64,000 nucleotides of DNA from Novosphingobium profundi (GTDB lineage Bacteria > Pseudomonadota > Alphaproteobacteria > Sphingomonadales > Sphingomonadaceae), in assembly GCF_018491765.1 (NCBI RefSeq), contig NZ_JABWCU010000002.1, forward strand, positions 1 to 64,000. Direction: 5' to 3'. The position numbers were made by a program, and so were the translations under genes. How positions within the stretch are numbered: position 1 is the first letter of the stretch; each line of letters starts with the position of its first letter. The notes under the pieces were generated by a model that searched no databases, had not been told where the DNA came from, and saw only the letters and a program-made list of their open reading frames with translations. Below, piece after piece: positions 45,804 to 53,303 of this stretch.

Positions 45804-46765
45804 TGGGCAGGGCAAGTGGCATGATCAGCAGGCTCAATCTCCAGGAGGGTTTCGCGCTCTACCGCATGTTGGCGGATGGCAGCCTGGACATCGTCCTGAA
45901 GACCGATCTCAAGGGCTACATCCTCGATGCCTCCCCCGCGATTGCGCAACTGGGCTTCGATGGCGCCGACGCGCACGTCGGCGTGCATTTGCTCGACCTC
46001 GTCGGCGAGGAGGGCAAGGAAGTGGTCGCGCAGGCGCATGGCGCGGCCGTGGGCGGCGGCGAGGGCGCGGACTGGATCGAATTTGCCGCTGTCACCGCCG
46101 ACCAGCGCGAGAGCTGGTACCGCTTCCAGTCGCGCGCGCTGCGCGACGAGAACGGGACTATCTACGGCGCGATCAGCCTGATGCGCAGCATCGACGAACA
46201 GCGCACCCTGCGCGAGCAGCTCTTTACCGCCAACTACACCGACCCGCTTACCGGCCTGACCAACCGCTCCGCGTTCGTTTCGATGCTCGAGCATATGCTC
46301 GAGAGCGGCATGCACGGCTGCATGGGGCTGTTCAGTCTCGACTTCTTCCGTTCGATCAACATGCGTTACGGGCAGCACACCGGCGACGAGGTGCTGCGCA
46401 CATTCGCCAATCTCCTGCGCGAGATGCTGCGCTCGGACGACATCATCTCGCGCATCGGCTCGGAGCGATTCGCGGTCCTGCTCCCGCGCACGACGCCCGA
46501 GCAGGCGGAGGCGATTTGCCTGCGTGTGGTGACGACACTCGCCGAATTGCGCCAGCAGGTGGGCGACTACCAGTTCGCGATCACCGCCAGCGCGGGCGTC
46601 GCGCATATCACCGACAGCCTCGATTCGACGATGGAGCGCGGGGAAATGGCGCTGTTCGTTGCCAAGGCCAAGGGGCGCAACCGCCTCGAGATGGAACGGG
46701 CCGACCGGCCGCGCTTCGCGCCGGGCGACGATACGGGTGCGCGCAACCGGCGCCACGACGACTGA
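45803..46765 (+). CDS. PAS-GGDEF protein with degenerate GSERF signature
   Basis: A 320-residue cytoplasmic protein. A PAS-like domain is at about 20-135 (MLADGSLDIVLKTDLKGYIL, ASPAIAQLGFDGADAHVGVH). The GGDEF domain is at about 145-305 (DPLTGLTNRSAFVSMLEHML, DFFRSINMRYGQHTGDEVL). The signature loop reads RIGSERFAVLLPR (bases 46457-46471): GGDEF has become GSERF, losing the second glycine and the metal/catalytic aspartate. Diguanylate cyclase activity is therefore unlikely, and a role as GTP or c-di-GMP sensor or protein partner is more probable. ATG at 45803 (overlap with the PilZ-XRE stop) or 45821 may be the start. Confidence 0.88.
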   Translation: MGRASGMISRLNLQEGFALYRMLADGSLDIVLKTDLKGYILDASPAIAQLGFDGADAHVGVHLLDLVGEEGKEVVAQAHGAAVGGGEGADWIEFAAVTADQRESWYRFQSRALRDENGTIYGAISLMRSIDEQRTLREQLFTANYTDPLTGLTNRSAFVSMLEHMLESGMHGCMGLFSLDFFRSINMRYGQHTGDEVLRTFANLLREMLRSDDIISRIGSERFAVLLPRTTPEQAEAICLRVVTTLAELRQQVGDYQFAITASAGVAHITDSLDSTMERGEMALFVAKAKGRNRLEMERADRPRFAPGDDTGARNRRHDD

Positions 46766-46794
46766 CGCACAGCCTGCGACGGGGCGCGCAAGGC

Positions 46795-47901
46795 TCAGTC
46801 GGCCCGGGGCCCGCCCACGCCTTCGCCATCGGTGGCGCGCAGGGCCGCGACGACGTCGCGAAGTGCCTCGCTGGTGCGCAAGTTGATGTCGCGCTGGGGA
46901 AATGGAATCTCGATTCCCTCGGCGCGGAACAGGTGCCACAGCTTCTTGAGCACTTCCGAGCGCACGTTGCCGGTGCCTTCCTCGGGATCGGTGATCCAGC
47001 AATGGATGATGAAGTTCACCGAACTGTCGCCGAACGATTCGAGCCAGGCGGTGGGCGGCGGGGCCACCAGAACACGCTTCACCGAACGTGCGGCCTCCAG
47101 CATCAGTTCCTCGGCGCGTACGATGTCGGCGTTGTAGGAAATTCCGACCGGGACCTGGATGCGAACGTTCTTGCTCGAATAGGACCAGTTCTCGACCTGG
47201 TTGATCATCAGGTTCTCGTTCGGGATCAGGTATTCCTTCTGGTCGCGCGTGGTCAGCGAGACGGCCCGGATGCCGATGCGGCGGATTTGCCCGAAGGTGG
47301 AATTGCCCGCCTGGTCGGTGATCGCGATGACGTCGCCCGGCTTGATCGACTTGTCCATCAGAAGGATGATCCCGGCGATGAGGTTGCCGAAGGTCTTCTG
47401 CAGGCCAAAGCCGATGGCGAGGCCGAAGGCGCCCGAAAACACCGTCAGCGCGGTAAGGTCGATCCCCAGCAGGTCGATGCCGACGAGGATCGCGATGCCC
47501 CAGATCAGAAGGCTGAGGCCTTTCTCGATCAGGAGGCGCTGGGTCATGTCGAGCCGCGTCGCGCTGGCGAGCACGCGGTGCGAAGCCTTGTTCACAGCCC
47601 AGGCAATCGTGATGACGAGCGCGGCGACGATGAAGACGACCGCCAGGTCCCACAGCGAAACGCGGGTCGTGCCGACTTCCACCGCCAGGCTGTCGAGCGT
47701 GTCGATGAAGCCGCCCACCGTGTTCGAGTGCGAGGCGACCGCTTCGCGCAGGCCATCGGCTCCGGCCAGCGGCTGGTCGATGTAGGGCGTGACGGTGGGG
47801 CTGGGAGCGGCAACTGCCGCGCTGGAGGCGTCCCCGGTTCCGCTTGGCGCGGGATCGGGTATCTGCGCAACGGCGGCGGCGAGGGCGCTCGAGAGGATCA
47901 T
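46795..47901 (-). CDS. MscS-family mechanosensitive ion channel
   Basis: A 368-residue channel. An N-terminal exported stretch is followed by three transmembrane helices (about 93-117, 140-160 and 170-190). The pore helix is rich in Gly/Ala (FSGAFGLAIGFGLQKTFGNL). The beta domain follows (IKPGDVIAITDQAGNSTFGQ, SLTTRDQKEYLIPNENLMIN) with the C-terminal alpha-beta part. Family members release solutes on hypo-osmotic shock. ATG at 47901 overlaps the PLP-enzyme stop by 4 bp, so the two are coupled. Confidence 0.92.
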   Translation of the reverse strand: MILSSALAAAVAQIPDPAPSGTGDASSAAVAAPSPTVTPYIDQPLAGADGLREAVASHSNTVGGFIDTLDSLAVEVGTTRVSLWDLAVVFIVAALVITIAWAVNKASHRVLASATRLDMTQRLLIEKGLSLLIWGIAILVGIDLLGIDLTALTVFSGAFGLAIGFGLQKTFGNLIAGIILLMDKSIKPGDVIAITDQAGNSTFGQIRRIGIRAVSLTTRDQKEYLIPNENLMINQVENWSYSSKNVRIQVPVGISYNADIVRAEELMLEAARSVKRVLVAPPPTAWLESFGDSSVNFIIHCWITDPEEGTGNVRSEVLKKLWHLFRAEGIEIPFPQRDINLRTSEALRDVVAALRATDGEGVGGPRAD

Positions 47902-49124
47902 GCGCGCTTCCAGGCCTCGAGCGCCTGCGCGATGTCGGCGATGAGGTCCTCGGGATCCTCGAGCCCGATGGCCAGGCGCACGCCGTGCCGGTCGACGGCC
48001 GGATCGTTGCCGCTGGCAGGAGGCCAGGGCATCACGCTGCGCGCGCCTTTTGGCTGGATCGGCAGCGCGAGGCTTTCGTAGCCACCCCAGGAAAAGCCGA
48101 TGCCGAACAGCGAAAGGGCATCGACGAAGCGGTCGCGGTCGGCCGCGCTGCCGCCGCGAAAGATGAAACTGAACAGCCCGCAACCGCCTGTGAAGTCGCG
48201 CGACCACAATTCGTGCCCGGGCGCGCCGGGGAGCATTGGGCACAGGACTTGCGCGACTTCCGGGCGCTCGGCGAGGAAGCGGGCGATCTTGAGGGCGCTC
48301 TCGCTTTCCTGGCGCAGGCGCAGGGCGAGCGTACGCAGGCCGCGCAGGGCAAGCGCGGCGTCATCGGGCGAGACCACGTTGCCAAGCTGCTGCGCGCGCT
48401 TGCGCAAGGCGGCGTAGAGCTCGGGCCCCGCGCTGGCGCTGCCCATCATCAGGTCGGAGTGGCCGCCCACGTGTTTGGTGAGCGCCATCAGCGAGATGTC
48501 GATGCCGTGTTCGAGTGCGGCGAAGCCCAGCGGGCTCGCCCAGGTGTTGTCGAGCACCGAGACCGCGCCCTTCGCGCGCGCGATGCGTGCCAGTTCGGGC
48601 AGGTCGCACATCTCCATCGAGAGGCTGCCGGGCGCCTCGAGCAGAACGGCGCGGGTGCGCTCGCAGAACAGCGCGGCATAACCCTCGATGTCGCGCGGGT
48701 CGAAGAAACGGGTCTCGACCCCGAAATCGGTGAGCAGTCCGGTGCCCATGGTCCGGCTGGGGTCGTAGGCGTTGTCGCTGATCAGCAGAACGTCGCCCGG
48801 CTTCACCAGCGTAAGCAGTACGCCCGCGATGGCGGCGACGCCCGAAGGGTAGATCACGGTGCCCGCCGCGCCCGGTTCGAGCTGGGTCAGCGCGTCGCAC
48901 AGCGCCCACTGGGTCGGGCTGCCGCGCCGGCCGTAGAAAAAGCGGCCGTCCTCGTTGTATTGGCCGTTGCGCGCAAGCGCGGCGGTGTCTTCGTAAAGGT
49001 GGGTGGATGCGCGCCAGACGGGGGGATTGACGACGGGACCAGTCCATTCCTTGCGTCGTCCCGCTCCGACGACCCGTGTGGCCGTGCGGGTGTGCTTGCC
49101 GTGCGTGCTTTCGCTCAAAATCAA
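47898..49124 (-). CDS. Cys/Met-metabolism PLP enzyme, cystathionine beta-lyase-like
   Basis: A 408-residue fold-type-I PLP enzyme of the trans-sulfuration family. It has FFYGRRGSPTQWALCDALTQ, SGVAAIAGVLL, VLDNTWASPLGF, the PLP lysine in LMALTKHVGGHSDLMMG, and the C-terminal SWGGYESLALP typical of MetC. The start must be TTG, at 49124 or 49118; GGAG 6 bp before 49118 fits either closely. The reaction most likely breaks cystathionine into homocysteine, but cysteine desulfhydrase or related activity is not excluded. It is coupled to an MscS channel gene. Confidence 0.88.
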   Translation of the reverse strand: MILSESTHGKHTRTATRVVGAGRRKEWTGPVVNPPVWRASTHLYEDTAALARNGQYNEDGRFFYGRRGSPTQWALCDALTQLEPGAAGTVIYPSGVAAIAGVLLTLVKPGDVLLISDNAYDPSRTMGTGLLTDFGVETRFFDPRDIEGYAALFCERTRAVLLEAPGSLSMEMCDLPELARIARAKGAVSVLDNTWASPLGFAALEHGIDISLMALTKHVGGHSDLMMGSASAGPELYAALRKRAQQLGNVVSPDDAALALRGLRTLALRLRQESESALKIARFLAERPEVAQVLCPMLPGAPGHELWSRDFTGGCGLFSFIFRGGSAADRDRFVDALSLFGIGFSWGGYESLALPIQPKGARSVMPWPPASGNDPAVDRHGVRLAIGLEDPEDLIADIAQALEAWKRA

Positions 49125-49173
49125 CTCCGCGTCCTGCCCGGACGATCAACGGGGGGCTTGGTGCTCCTCGACC

Positions 49174-50508
49174 CTAGACAACCTCGGCGGGTAAATCGAG
49201 AGGGGTGAGCATCTTGCGCCGTCCAGCCAGGATTTCGCGGGTGTCGACCGGCTTGAAATCACGCGGGCCGGTGTCCACCCGAAACGGCGCCAAAGGCTGG
49301 TCCGGGGCGGTCTGGCCCGGAGCGCCCTGGCCGACCGTGAACACGAGGCCCAGTTCGAGATGGGGCAATTGCGCATCGTAGTCGGGGTGGTCGTGGCCGG
49401 TCGCCAGCGCAAGGCGTACAAGCGGGACGAAGAAGGCCGCGTTGCCTTCGCGCACGGCGCGGATGGCGCCGAGCGGCAATTGCAGCTCGTGCTCGATGAC
49501 CACGCTCTGCCCAGGGGCCATGCGGGGGATCGCGCCGATCACGGGCAGGCTGGAGAGAGGCGGCTCGAGCTGTTCCTCGCGGCTCGCCGAACCATGCGCG
49601 GAAACCAGGTCGGCATGGAGGCGTGCGTGCGGAATCTCGGTCAGCGCGCGGAGCGTGAAGCGCAGGCGCAGCGAGGCGTAGACGAGCGAAAGGCGCAGCG
49701 ACACCGGCTCGAAGGTGATCTCGCCGTGAGCCTCGTTCTGCCGGGCTGGCGCGGCTGACTGCGGAGTTGACGAAGATGGAGCGGGGCGGGGCGGCGTTTC
49801 CGCCCTAACCGCGCGCGGCGAAGCGGCGGGGCTTGGCGGAGGCGCCACCACGGGTTGGGTCTCGACCTCTTCCGGTTCGGAGGCGCCAGACGAACGCTTG
49901 CGCAGGAACACGAAGGCCAGTGCGAGCGCCAGTGCGCCGAGTGCGCCCATCGCGATCAGCCACCATGGCACCGAGGCCCCTTCGGCGCGGCTGACCGGGG
50001 GCGGAGCCGGCTTGGCCGCAAGCGGTTCGGATGCGGTATCTATCGGCGCGGCCGGAGACGCGGCGGGCACGATAGCTTGTGACGTGGCAGCGCTCGGCGA
50101 CGGGGACGGGGCCGGCGAAGGGGCTGCTTCGGGCGCCTTTGGGCGGGCAATGGTGGTCGCCGAGGGTTCCGGCTGCGGTCTCGCAGTCACAGGGGCGCCA
50201 GGTGCCGGGGTGACGCGGGCCGAGGGAACGGCGCTCGGGGGCGGAGTGACCGTCACGTCCCGGGGAGCTGGTGTCGGTGCGGGTGCGGGTGCGCGGCTGG
50301 GCTGGGTGGTTGGATCCTTGGGGTCGACCGGGCCGACGATCGCGGGCGTGCTCGGGCTCGTGGTCGGAGCGGGCAGGCTCCAGATCGGGGTGCGGGGCTC
50401 GGCCTGCGCCGGCTGCGCCTGATCCTGCGATTGCGCCGTAGCCGCAACGGGCATGGCCATTGCGACGAGCGCCAAGGCTCCCGGCGTGATGCGTTTCGTT
50501 CCCCTCAT
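49174..50508 (-). CDS. Proline/alanine-rich single-pass membrane protein, function unknown
   Basis: A 444-residue protein. A signal peptide (LALVAMAMPVAATAQ) is followed by about 150 residues of Pro/Ala/Ser/Thr-rich low complexity. One transmembrane helix lies at about 186-207 (WWLIAMGALGALALALAFVF), then a basic stop-transfer segment and a second Pro-rich linker. A folded C-terminal domain of about 180 residues is rich in beta strands (GEITFEPVSLRLSLVYASLR, HARLHADLVSAHG, GQSVVIEHELQLPLG). The orientation suggests a periplasmic Pro-rich region and a cytoplasmic beta domain. ATG at 50508 or TTG at 50523. I do not recognise the family. Confidence 0.78.
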   Translation of the reverse strand: MRGTKRITPGALALVAMAMPVAATAQSQDQAQPAQAEPRTPIWSLPAPTTSPSTPAIVGPVDPKDPTTQPSRAPAPAPTPAPRDVTVTPPPSAVPSARVTPAPGAPVTARPQPEPSATTIARPKAPEAAPSPAPSPSPSAATSQAIVPAASPAAPIDTASEPLAAKPAPPPVSRAEGASVPWWLIAMGALGALALALAFVFLRKRSSGASEPEEVETQPVVAPPPSPAASPRAVRAETPPRPAPSSSTPQSAAPARQNEAHGEITFEPVSLRLSLVYASLRLRFTLRALTEIPHARLHADLVSAHGSASREEQLEPPLSSLPVIGAIPRMAPGQSVVIEHELQLPLGAIRAVREGNAAFFVPLVRLALATGHDHPDYDAQLPHLELGLVFTVGQGAPGQTAPDQPLAPFRVDTGPRDFKPVDTREILAGRRKMLTPLDLPAEVV

Positions 50509-50693
50509 GACCTGTTCGTCCAACCTCTCCCGCGCTGAACCCCGAGTTAATGCGCCTCTCGTGCCCCTACGAATGCGATGGGACGTTGCCTATGGTGGCC
50601 GACCCGGATGTCCCCAAGTTTGAACCCCCGGCAAAGGGTCGGGGCGGCATCCCCCTACTTGTCTCGCGCGCCGCTTGGGTCCATGCGCAGGAT

Positions 50694-51158
50694 ATGAGCA
50701 ACACTCCTCCCATGACCCCGATGCATCTGGGGCAGCAGAGCGCGCTGCCGACCTCGCCCGAGGAGGCCGTACTCGACTACGTGCCCAATCCGCGCGCCAA
50801 GTCTCTCTATCTGGTGCGGTTCGCAGCGCCCGAGTTCACCTCGCTGTGCCCCGTGACCGGTCAGCCCGACTTTGCGCACCTCGTGATCGACTATGCCCCG
50901 CGCGAGACCATCGTCGAATCGAAGAGCCTCAAGCTGTTCCTGGGCGCCTTTCGCAACCACAACGGCTTCCACGAGGATGTTACAGTCGGGATCGGCCAGC
51001 GCCTGTTCGACGAGATGCAGCCGCATTGGCTGCGGATCGGCGGCTACTGGTACCCACGCGGCGGCATTCCGATCGACGTGTTCTGGCAATCGGGCGCGGC
51101 GCCCGAAGGCCTCTGGTTGCCCGATCAGGGCGTGCCCGGTTACCGCGGACGCGGCTGA
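50694..51158 (+). CDS. queF: NADPH-dependent 7-cyano-7-deazaguanine (preQ0) reductase
   Basis: A 154-residue unimodular QueF that reduces preQ0 to preQ1 in queuosine synthesis for tRNA. The catalytic cysteine is in [15 protein letters not shown] with the conserved Asp, and the substrate loop is [21 protein letters not shown]. Length matches type I. ATG at 50694 has AGGA just ahead; the longer upstream frame lacks family similarity. It stands alone here. Confidence 0.97.
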   Translation: MSNTPPMTPMHLGQQSALPTSPEEAVLDYVPNPRAKSLYLVRFAAPEFTSLCPVTGQPDFAHLVIDYAPRETIVESKSLKLFLGAFRNHNGFHEDVTVGIGQRLFDEMQPHWLRIGGYWYPRGGIPIDVFWQSGAAPEGLWLPDQGVPGYRGRG

Positions 51159-51174
51159 CGCCTCGCCAAGTGGG

Positions 51175-51441
51175 CTATTTCTGGGCGAACTGGACTTGAT
51201 GGACGCGGGTGAGATCGATCTCGCCCGTGCCCAGTGCAGATAGCTGCGTCGAGGGCATGCATTGTGCATAGACCGTGGGCGCATCGGCCCGAAGAGCCAC
51301 ATCGGTGGCCAGCGCCTCGTCCAACTGGCCCGAGCAGGCGGCCTGGCTCTGGAAGGTTTCTGCGGGCGCGTCCAATCGTCGGCAGGCGGTGCCGTCGTCG
51401 CTGCAGCCGAACAAGGCGAGGGCAATAAGGGTTGCGCTCAT
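51175..51441 (-). CDS. Small lipoprotein, 88 residues
   Basis: ATG at 51441 follows a strong AAGGAG site. The protein begins with a short hydrophobic signal and a lipobox, ALFGC (MSATLIALALFGCSDDG), so it should be lipid-anchored. The rest is soluble with three further cysteines (TACRRL, AACSGQ, YAQCMP), suggesting disulfides. No recognised family. It is convergent with queF, 16 bp away. Confidence 0.75.
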   Translation of the reverse strand: MSATLIALALFGCSDDGTACRRLDAPAETFQSQAACSGQLDEALATDVALRADAPTVYAQCMPSTQLSALGTGEIDLTRVHQVQFAQK

Positions 51442-51721
51442 GAATGATCTCCTTCCTTGTGAAGAAGAACGGGCGGGACGCCAAAAGTATCCCCGATTTC
51501 CGAGGTTTTTGACTCGCTTCGCGTAAATTGCGCGGTTCCCGTTATTTACGGCCGTCGCGGCGAGTGGAGTCCTGCGTGCGACGAGGCGTTCGGACTCGGT
51601 CCGGCTGGATCGGCGCCTCGGGGGCGGGTGGCAATGGGGGGAGGCCAAGTGCGTGTGCCGCCACGGAAATGGACGACACCGCACTGGAACCTCAAGGGCT
51701 TTGGGGCGTATTAGGGGCCGC

Positions 51722-53287
51722 ATGGATCAGACCAAAGCCAAACTCATCATCCGCGAAGCCACCGTCGACGACGCGCCGGCCATCGCCGCGCTCTCCGTCA
51801 AGGTCTACGGCAAGGCCGATGCCTTCACCCGCGCCGAACTGCGCGGACAGATCATCAATTTCCCCGAAGGCCAGTTCGTGGCCGAGTACGAAGGCGTGCT
51901 GGTGGGGCACTGCGCGACGATGATCGTCACGACCGCGCTCGCCTTCAAGCCGCACACCTGGGAAGAGATCACCAACGGCGGCTATGGGCGCATTCCCGAT
52001 CCCGAGGGTGACGTGCTCTACGGTTTCGAGGTCTGCGTCGACGCGGATTATCGGCGCCTGCGCATCGGTCAGCGCCTCTACCGCAAGCGCAAGGAGCTGT
52101 GCCAGCACTTCGAACTGAAGGGCATCGCCTTTGCCGGGCGCATGCCGGGCTATTACCGCCGCAAGCGTACCTATCCCAACCCGGCCGACTATCTCCAGGC
52201 GGTGATCGAGAAGAAGGCCAAGGACCAGGTCATCAATTTCCAGATGAACGGGGGCTACGAGCCGCGCGGAATTCTGCGCGACTACATCCCCAAGGACAAG
52301 GAAAGCGGCGGCAACGCGGTCCTGATGTACTGGACCAACCCGCTCGCCCCGCGCGACACCGGCAAGGCGGTCCCGGGGCTCAAGGAACGGGTGCCCTCGC
52401 AAGTGCGCGTGGCGACTGTCCAGTTCATGATGCGCAAGATCGCCTCGCGCGAGGAATTCGAGCAGCAGGTCGAGTACTGGGTCGACGTTGCTTCGGATTA
52501 CGAGAGCGATTTCGTGGTCTTCCCCGAGCTTTTCACGCTCGAGCTGCTTTCGATCGAGGAAAAGAAGCTCCAGCCGGTCGAGGCGATCGAGAAGATTTCC
52601 ACCTACACCGATCGCTTCGTGAAGTTCATGCAGGAGCTGGCGGTCAGCTACAACATCAACATCATCGGCGGCTCGCACCCGACGCGGGTCAAGATCGGCG
52701 AGGGCAAGAGCGAGATCCGCAACATCGCCTATACCTTCCTGCGCGATGGTTCGGTGCACGAATCGCAGAAGCTTCACCCCACGCCGTCCGAGGCCAAGTG
52801 GTGGAACATCAAGGGTGGCTACGGCGCCAACGTGATCCCCACCGACTGCGGCCCGATCGGGGTGATGGTCTGCTACGACAGCGAATTTCCCGAACTCGCA
52901 CGCCATCTTGTGAACCAGGGCGCACTGATGCTCTTCGTGCCGTTCTGCACCGACGAGCGGCGCGGATACTTGCGCGTGCGCTACTGCTGCCAGGCGCGCG
53001 CGGTGGAGAACCAGTGCTACGTCGTCACCTCGGGCGTGGTGGGCAACTTGCCCAACGTCGAGAACATGGACGTGCATTACGCCGAGAGCGCGATCCTGAC
53101 GCCGTCCGACTTTCCCTTCTCGCGCGATGGCGTGGCGGCGGACACGGCCCCCAACACCGAGACCATCGCGATCGCGGACCTCAGTCTCGATTCGCTGCTG
53201 ACCGCTCGCCAGTCGGGTGCGGTGCGCAATTTGCGCGATCGTCGCTTCGATCTCTACCGTGTCGAGTGGACACAGGCGCAGGGTTGA
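51722..53287 (+). CDS. GNAT acetyltransferase / nitrilase-type amidohydrolase fusion
   Basis: A 521-residue two-domain protein. The N-terminal GNAT domain is at about 8-200 (IREATVDDAPAIAALSVKVY, FEVCVDADYRRLRIGQRLYR for the acetyl-CoA loop). The carbon-nitrogen hydrolase domain is at about 225-510 with the Glu-Lys-Cys set: VFPELF (Glu), QKLHPTPSE (Lys) and GVMVCYDSEFPELARHL (Cys). Such fusions are known in bacteria and fungi, but the substrate is not established. It may form or hydrolyse an acylated amine. It runs into the SLC13 permease gene after 16 bp, so the pair may act on the same imported compound. Confidence 0.92.
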   Translation: MDQTKAKLIIREATVDDAPAIAALSVKVYGKADAFTRAELRGQIINFPEGQFVAEYEGVLVGHCATMIVTTALAFKPHTWEEITNGGYGRIPDPEGDVLYGFEVCVDADYRRLRIGQRLYRKRKELCQHFELKGIAFAGRMPGYYRRKRTYPNPADYLQAVIEKKAKDQVINFQMNGGYEPRGILRDYIPKDKESGGNAVLMYWTNPLAPRDTGKAVPGLKERVPSQVRVATVQFMMRKIASREEFEQQVEYWVDVASDYESDFVVFPELFTLELLSIEEKKLQPVEAIEKISTYTDRFVKFMQELAVSYNINIIGGSHPTRVKIGEGKSEIRNIAYTFLRDGSVHESQKLHPTPSEAKWWNIKGGYGANVIPTDCGPIGVMVCYDSEFPELARHLVNQGALMLFVPFCTDERRGYLRVRYCCQARAVENQCYVVTSGVVGNLPNVENMDVHYAESAILTPSDFPFSRDGVAADTAPNTETIAIADLSLDSLLTARQSGAVRNLRDRRFDLYRVEWTQAQG

Positions 53288-53303
53288 GGCTAGTCACCCC
53301 GCA

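Noticed and set aside
46457..46471. GSERF as a sequencing error of GGDEF
   Set aside because: Three of five residues would need separate base changes while the frame and flanking motif are intact, so a true degenerate site is more likely.
50524..50693. Upstream extension of queF and a preQ1 riboswitch
   Set aside because: The extended frame has no family similarity and no preQ1-type pseudoknot (short C-rich stem with A-rich tail) could be recognised.
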